Origin: an uncultured Acidobacteriota bacterium
Lineage (GTDB): Bacteria > Acidobacteriota > Blastocatellia > RBC074
Assembly (NCBI GenBank): GCA_937967285.1
Contig: CALBSU010000591.1
Span: 1 to 7,305 of the forward strand
Reading direction: 5' to 3'
Length of the DNA stretch: 7,305 nt
Shown: one piece after another, positions 1 to 7,305 of the stretch
Position numbering within the stretch: the first letter of the stretch is position 1
Layout of the letters: every line of letters begins with the position of its first letter
Made by a program: the position numbers and the translations under genes
The notes under the pieces: model-generated
What the model saw: only the letters and a program-made list of their open reading frames with translations
Told to the model about the DNA's origin: nothing
Databases searched by the model: none

Positions 1-539
1 GCTTCCCTCGAGAGCAGCACGACGTGACGAAGGTGAGGGAACTTGTCGGTGTTGATGGGCTGTTTGAGCGGGTCCTCGATCTCGCGGATTCCGGGCACGA
101 TCTGATAAATCGAATCGAGATATGAGTTGCCCCGGAACTCCTCGATCATAAAGAGCGTGTGAATGTCGCCCTGTCTGAGGACATACTCGATCTCAGCCGC
201 GCGATAGTTGGTGTTGACCGTCACGAGGACCGCGCCGATCCTGGCCAGCGCCATTTCAAGGAAGATCCATTCCGGCAGATTGGTCGCCCAGACCGCCACG
301 TGATGACCTTTTTCGATCCCGAAGGCCATCAGCCCGCGCGCCAGTCGATCGACCGTCTGACGGTAGTGGCCGTAATTCAGCCGCATCTCGATGCCGAATT
401 CGGGGTAGGCGTAAACCAGCGCTTCCTTATCATGATGTTCGGCAACGCAGCGGTCGAAAAGCTCACCCAGCGTCATGTCCAGCAGTTCGGTCCCGAAGTC
501 TTCGGCTTCCCAGTGAGCCAGGTTTTCTTTCAGACCCAT
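1..539 (-). CDS. AMP-binding acyl-CoA ligase (fatty-acyl-CoA synthetase-like), N-terminal part only
   Basis: The gene starts at ATG 539-537 and stays open to the window edge, giving the first 179 residues of what is normally a protein of 500 to 560 residues. Such enzymes (ANL superfamily) activate a carboxylic acid with ATP to an acyl-adenylate and transfer it to CoA. Visible family features are TLGELFDR (residues 23-30), [17 protein letters not shown] (54-70), the segment [24 protein letters not shown] (81-104), and [18 protein letters not shown] (108-125), which corresponds to the family's NPxYxxxELxYxL stretch. IYQIVPG (144-150) resembles FadD/YngI-type ligases. The ATP-binding P-loop and catalytic lysine lie outside the window, so activity and substrate cannot be judged. 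The start is supported by a GGAGG ribosome site at 549-553, 9 nt upstream. It lies 50 nt after the stop of the AhpD-like gene, probably in the same operon. The ligase family is secure; fatty acid versus another carboxylate is open. Confidence 0.9.
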   Translation of the reverse strand, partial: MGLKENLAHWEAEDFGTELLDMTLGELFDRCVAEHHDKEALVYAYPEFGIEMRLNYGHYRQTVDRLARGLMAFGIEKGHHVAVWATNLPEWIFLEMALARIGAVLVTVNTNYRAAEIEYVLRQGDIHTLFMIEEFRGNSYLDSIYQIVPGIREIEDPLKQPINTDKFPHLRHVVLLSRE

Positions 540-589
540 AAGTTCGAACCTCCGTTGTCGGCGCAGCTTCAATCGAGGGCGGTGTCGAA

Positions 590-1148
<559 letters not shown>

Positions 1149-1177
<29 letters not shown>

Positions 1178-1919
1178 TTCGTTTGCTCCCGGTGAATCTT
1201 CTCGCTCCGTCGACGGCGCCGGCCGCGAGCGATCTCAATCCGTGTTCGAATTCGTTGGCGAGCGCCTGATCCAGGTCGAGGCCGAACTGCTCGTACGCCG
1301 AGAGACGGTCCTCGCGGAGACAGACCTGCGGGAGCGCCGCCAGCTCCCGGGCCAGCCTCTCGGCTTCACGCCGCGCCTCGCCTTTCGGCGCCACGCGGTT
1401 GGCGAGGCCGATTCTCAGAGCTTCATCGGCATCGACGGGTCTGCCGGTCAGGATCAGATCGAGCGCGCGGCTCAATCCGATCAGTCTCGGAAGCCTGACC
1501 GTGCCGCCGTCGATCAGCGGGACTCCCCAGCGACGGCAGAAGACGCCCGCCACCGCGTCCTCCTCCATGATCCTCAGATCGCACCAGAGCGCCAGTTCCA
1601 GGCCCCCGGCGACGGCATAGCCGGAGATCGCCGCGATCACTGGCTTGCCGAGCAGCATTCTCGAAGGCCCCATCGGACCGCGTCCGTCAGGCTCGACGCG
1701 GTTGCCTCGACCGTCCGCGATCGCCTTCAGATCGGCGCCGGAACAGAAGGTGCCGTTCTCCCCGCAGAGCACTCCGACCAGCGCCTCGTCGTCGCGGTCG
1801 AACTCCTCGAAGGCTTCGGCCAGCGCGGCCGCCGTGTCCCTGTCGACCGCGTTTCGCACCTCAGGCCGGTCGATGATGACGGTCGTGACCGGTCCTGTTT
1901 TTTCGACTTTGACGCTCAT
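1149..1919 (-). CDS. Crotonase / enoyl-CoA hydratase-isomerase family protein with a divergent active site
   Basis: This 256-residue protein has full-length crotonase architecture. The CoA and oxyanion-hole elements are present: FCSGADL (residues 58-64) and [19 protein letters not shown] (99-117). The first catalytic glutamate is kept as Glu108 (equivalent to rat enoyl-CoA hydratase Glu144). Aligning [16 protein letters not shown] (125-140) without gaps on the rat GQPEILLGTIPGAGGT stretch puts Cys128 where Glu164 should be, so the second acid/base residue is missing. [22 protein letters not shown] is a recurring pattern in a crotonase subgroup often annotated generically as enoyl-CoA hydratase. 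A classical hydratase reaction is therefore doubtful; isomerase, hydrolase or another CoA-thioester reaction is possible. The start at ATG 1919 lies 12 nt after the stop of the Gfo/Idh gene, with only a weak purine stretch (GAGCGGG) as ribosome site, so translation may depend on the gene before it. Confidence 0.92.
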
Positions 1920-1931
1920 CAGCCCGCTCGA

Positions 1932-3047
<1,116 letters not shown>

Positions 3048-3050
3048 TTG

Positions 3051-3058
3051 TCCTCTCC
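3051..3058 (-). promoter_or_regulatory. Ribosome binding site fixing the start of the Gfo/Idh gene
   Basis: Read on the minus strand this is GGAGAGGA, 3 nt before ATG 3047. It overrides a longer open frame starting at 3197 whose extra 50 codons consist of translated repeat and hairpin DNA. Confidence 0.75.
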
Positions 3059-3063
3059 AACGG

Positions 3064-3095
<32 letters not shown>

Positions 3096-3144
3096 GATGA
3101 AAAGTATAAAGCAGATGGAAGCGTTTAGACGAGTCAGCTCCATG

Positions 3145-3164
3145 CACTTTCTACTTTCTACTTG
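3145..3164. repeat. Short heptad cluster, tactttc units (middle copy)
   Basis: Nearly three units are present: cactttc, tactttc and the partial tacttg. They have the same orientation as the right-hand cluster and sit 3 nt before the left arm of the 14-bp hairpin. Confidence 0.7.
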
Positions 3165-3167
3165 TAG

Positions 3168-3211
3168 CTGCTCAGCCTCCGCGGGCTTGCCCTCCAACGG
3201 AGGCTGAGCAG
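3168..3211. repeat. Perfect 14-bp inverted repeat (strong hairpin), downstream of the outer-membrane protein gene
   Basis: The arms are CTGCTCAGCCTCCG (3168-3181) and CGGAGGCTGAGCAG (3198-3211), fully complementary, with a 16-nt loop. Bases 3166-3167 and 3212-3213 can extend the stem by one G-T and one A-T pair. It sits about 44 nt after the stop of the outer-membrane protein gene and could act as an mRNA 3'-end stabiliser or transcription barrier. It lacks the U-tract of an intrinsic terminator on the minus-strand transcript; the sequence after the stem there is A-rich. It is flanked on both sides by heptad repeats, so it may equally be part of a mobile or repetitive intergenic element. Confidence 0.8.
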
Positions 3212-5867
<2,656 letters not shown>

Positions 5868-5890
5868 TGATCAGATTTTCAGAACGGCAG

Positions 5891-5915
5891 TTCTACTTTT
5901 ACAACTACTCAGCCT
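5891..5915. repeat. Diverged copy of the heptad/CTCAGCCT module found at 3156-3178
   Basis: The segment TTCTACTT followed by ACTACTCAGCCT aligns with 3156-3178 (TTCTACTT then GCTGCTCAGCCT). There is one 2-nt gap and 19 of 23 identities, and all four differences are transitions. It overlaps a small palindrome, AGAAC-ggca-GTTCT (5881-5894), in the 5' leader of the outer-membrane protein gene. The matching half of the 14-bp hairpin at 3198-3211 is absent here. Confidence 0.5.
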
Positions 5916-5936
5916 GAAGAGGAGAGCGGAAATTCC

Positions 5937-6076
5937 GACAGGATTAACAGGATTTTCAGGATTTACAGGATTATTTTGAAAAACTTGAACCTGCAATGGG
6001 AAATTTATGAGCAAAAAGGCCACTTCATAACCCTGAATAAATCCTGTAAATCCTGACAAATCCTGTTAATCCTGTC
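5937..6076. repeat. Large inverted repeat built of ATCCTG-type 9-10-bp units
   Basis: The left arm (5937-5974, 38 nt) is the reverse complement of the right arm (6037-6076, 40 nt), apart from two single-base insertions in the right arm. Each arm holds four tandem units; on the right arm these read ATCCTGTAA, ATCCTGACAA, ATCCTGTTA, ATCCTGTC. The spacer is 62 nt with no recognisable gene. The element fills most of the region between the decarboxylase stop and the outer-membrane protein gene (5868-6123). Similar AATCCTGTTAATCCTGTC tracts occur, to my knowledge, in intergenic DNA of several bacterial phyla with no agreed function. It may be a REP- or MITE-like element or an mRNA 3'-end structure; no transposase or target-site duplication is evident. 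Confidence 0.8.
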
Positions 6077-6105
6077 GAAAAAATCCTCATCCACAAGCCG
6101 ATTTG

Positions 6106-6126
6106 TTACTTTTTTCTTTCTACTTA
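6106..6126. repeat. Degenerate heptad tract overlapping the decarboxylase stop codon
   Basis: The plus strand contains ttactttttt followed by ctttctactta, a diverged version of the tactttc heptads seen at 3214-3252. It runs into the stop codon (6124-6126) of the decarboxylase gene, so two genes in the window end at the same kind of tract. Confidence 0.5.
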
Positions 6127-7305
6127 TTCCCCGATTACCTTTTCGATCGTCTCCCTGAGGACTTCGGCGAAGGCGGTGCTGTAATCCGGATTGCCGCCGC
6201 GGGAGAGGGCCAGCCAGGGGCTCATGATCGTGCATCTGAGGACCTTGATCTTGCCGACCTTCTCGAACTGCGCCGGATCTATCCCGACGGCGCGCAGATG
6301 ATCGTGCATGCTGTTGGTCCCGTCGGCGCACTCCAGTCCGTATTGCCGCCAGGTCAGCGACGTGCTCGAGATGATGAAGTTGTGATGCTGGATCACGCTG
6401 TCCGGCCGGAACTTGAGCAGGTCGTATATCTCCTGGTTGATGCGGTTCATCTCCGCCAGTTCGTCGTTTCCCGCCTTGTTGACGATGAAGCAGAAGATGT
6501 TTCCGTCCGGAGGATCGGTCAGCATATGAAGCAGTGTGCCGCCGCGAGCCAGTGCGGGTTTTAGTTCGCGGCCGATCCGGTAGCACATCTCCTGGGTGCT
6601 CTGGATGCTCATTGCGATCAGCGCCCCGTAACCGTTCTGGTTGAGCGGGACCACACGATGGGCGAACCAGACGGCGGCTGCCGCGGCGCCCGGCTTCGAT
6701 CCCTCGAGGATATGCTTGCCGATAAAGGGCCGGTCGCGGCGCTCCTCATCGTGGAAGATGTAGGGCGCCTCTGTCGAAACCAGATCCTTGACGCCGGCAT
6801 TCCGGAACGCGATCGCTCCGCAGGGGTATGGGATGTAGCCCAGCTTGTGCGGGTCGATGGTGATCGAATCGGTGTGAAGCGTCGATGAGTAGGCTTCGAA
6901 GAGGTCGTCGTCGGGCCAGGTCTGCGTCAGTTCGCGGATCGCGGTCGGTGTCGTGACGGGGCGGTTCTCCCTGTCGTAGAAGAGCGTCTTGACATAGCCT
7001 CCCCATGCGGCGTCGCAATGATGATAGAAGGCGACTCCCCACTTGCGAGCTTCCTTCTGCAGCGCGACGGCCCGGTGGATCTGATCGACCGCGCTCTCCT
7101 CTGTCGTTCCGAGCACGGAAACTAGCGCGATGATCGGAGTCCGCTCGTCGGCACAGCGCCTGAGCACCTGCCGCAGCGAGTCGACATCGGTCCGGAAACG
7201 GCGATCGACGGGCAGCATGCGGATCTGTTCGCGTCCGATGCCAAGCGCCTCGACCACCTTCTGCATCGAATAGTGCGCGGTCGCCGGCACGAGGATCACG
7301 CCCGG
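6124..7305 (-). CDS. Group II PLP-dependent decarboxylase (tyrosine/glutamate/aromatic amino-acid decarboxylase-like), N-terminus outside window
   Basis: The last 393 residues are present; the frame is open to the window edge (codons P-G-V at 7305-7297), so the true start lies outside. Numbering from the edge, ATAHYSMQKV carries His11, the residue that stacks on the PLP ring. HHCDAAWGGY carries Asp98, which pairs with the PLP pyridine nitrogen. SITIDPHKLGYIPYPCGAI carries Lys154, the Schiff-base lysine. The stretches DPHKLGYIPYPCG, ILEGSKPGAAAAAVWFAHRVVPLNQNGYG and the preceding LHTDSITI strongly recall enterococcal and lactobacillar tyrosine decarboxylases rather than GadA/B. The reaction would be decarboxylation of an amino acid to its amine with CO2 release in the cytoplasm; tyrosine or another aromatic substrate is a guess from similarity. 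It is separated from the next gene by 256 bp of repeat DNA and is probably not in the same transcription unit. No amino-acid/amine antiporter gene is visible on the side that can be seen. Confidence 0.9.
   Translation of the reverse strand, partial: PGVILVPATAHYSMQKVVEALGIGREQIRMLPVDRRFRTDVDSLRQVLRRCADERTPIIALVSVLGTTEESAVDQIHRAVALQKEARKWGVAFYHHCDAAWGGYVKTLFYDRENRPVTTPTAIRELTQTWPDDDLFEAYSSTLHTDSITIDPHKLGYIPYPCGAIAFRNAGVKDLVSTEAPYIFHDEERRDRPFIGKHILEGSKPGAAAAAVWFAHRVVPLNQNGYGALIAMSIQSTQEMCYRIGRELKPALARGGTLLHMLTDPPDGNIFCFIVNKAGNDELAEMNRINQEIYDLLKFRPDSVIQHHNFIISSTSLTWRQYGLECADGTNSMHDHLRAVGIDPAQFEKVGKIKVLRCTIMSPWLALSRGGNPDYSTAFAEVLRETIEKVIGE

Noticed and set aside
3103..3108. Promoter -10 box (TATACT on the minus strand) for the Gfo/Idh gene
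   Set aside because: No plausible -35 hexamer lies 16-18 nt upstream, and AT-rich repeat DNA gives such hexamers by chance.
3168..3211. Intrinsic (Rho-independent) terminator call for the 14-bp hairpin
   Set aside because: The stem is strong, but the minus-strand transcript has no U-tract after it. Only the plus direction is T-rich, and no plus-strand gene ends there.
5881..5894. AGAAC/GTTCT palindrome as an operator upstream of the outer-membrane protein gene
   Set aside because: The arms are only 5 bp and there is no second copy or nearby regulator, so chance is a sufficient explanation.
5871..6059. Minus-strand 62-codon open frame containing NPVNPENPVNPV
   Set aside because: The low-complexity peptide is a direct translation of the ATCCTG repeat arm, with no sign of coding selection.

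Overview
The window looks like chromosomal DNA from a GC-rich Gram-negative bacterium, most likely an Acidobacteriota member (class not resolved; Blastocatellia would fit). The clue is the 870-residue Oar-like outer-membrane beta-barrel protein. Its C-terminal pattern (an [12 protein letters not shown] motif, then FGQI, then a terminal aromatic residue) is characteristic of the large TonB-receptor-like families of that phylum. The short AT-rich intergenic regions are packed with direct and inverted repeats, which is also compatible. The taxonomic call is inference from protein style, not from a marker gene.

All six genes are on the minus strand. In transcription order (high to low coordinate) they are: (1) a group II PLP-dependent amino-acid decarboxylase resembling bacterial tyrosine decarboxylases, cut by the window end (6124-7305); (2) a 256-bp intergenic region with a large inverted repeat built from ATCCTG units (5868-6123); (3) the Oar-like outer-membrane protein, lacking the usual N-terminal carboxypeptidase-regulatory domain and the front of the plug (3255-5867); (4) a 207-bp intergenic region with tandem TACTTTC heptads in both orientations around a perfect 14-bp hairpin (3048-3254); (5) a tight four-gene run of Gfo/Idh/MocA oxidoreductase (1932-3047), crotonase-fold enzyme (1149-1919), AhpD-like peroxidase-related protein (590-1177) and an acyl-CoA ligase cut by the window start (1-539).

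The four-gene run has junctions of +12, -29 and +50 nt and is probably one operon. The ligase would form an acyl-CoA thioester, the crotonase would act on a CoA thioester, the AhpD-like protein could supply thiol-based redox or carboxymuconolactone-decarboxylase-type chemistry, and the Gfo/Idh enzyme could oxidise a hydroxyl of a sugar or cyclitol-like substrate. No substrate can be named. The crotonase has lost the second catalytic glutamate of classical enoyl-CoA hydratases.

No RNA gene, insertion sequence, CRISPR array or defence system is visible. The least explained part of the window is the repeat architecture of the two intergenic regions that flank the outer-membrane gene.
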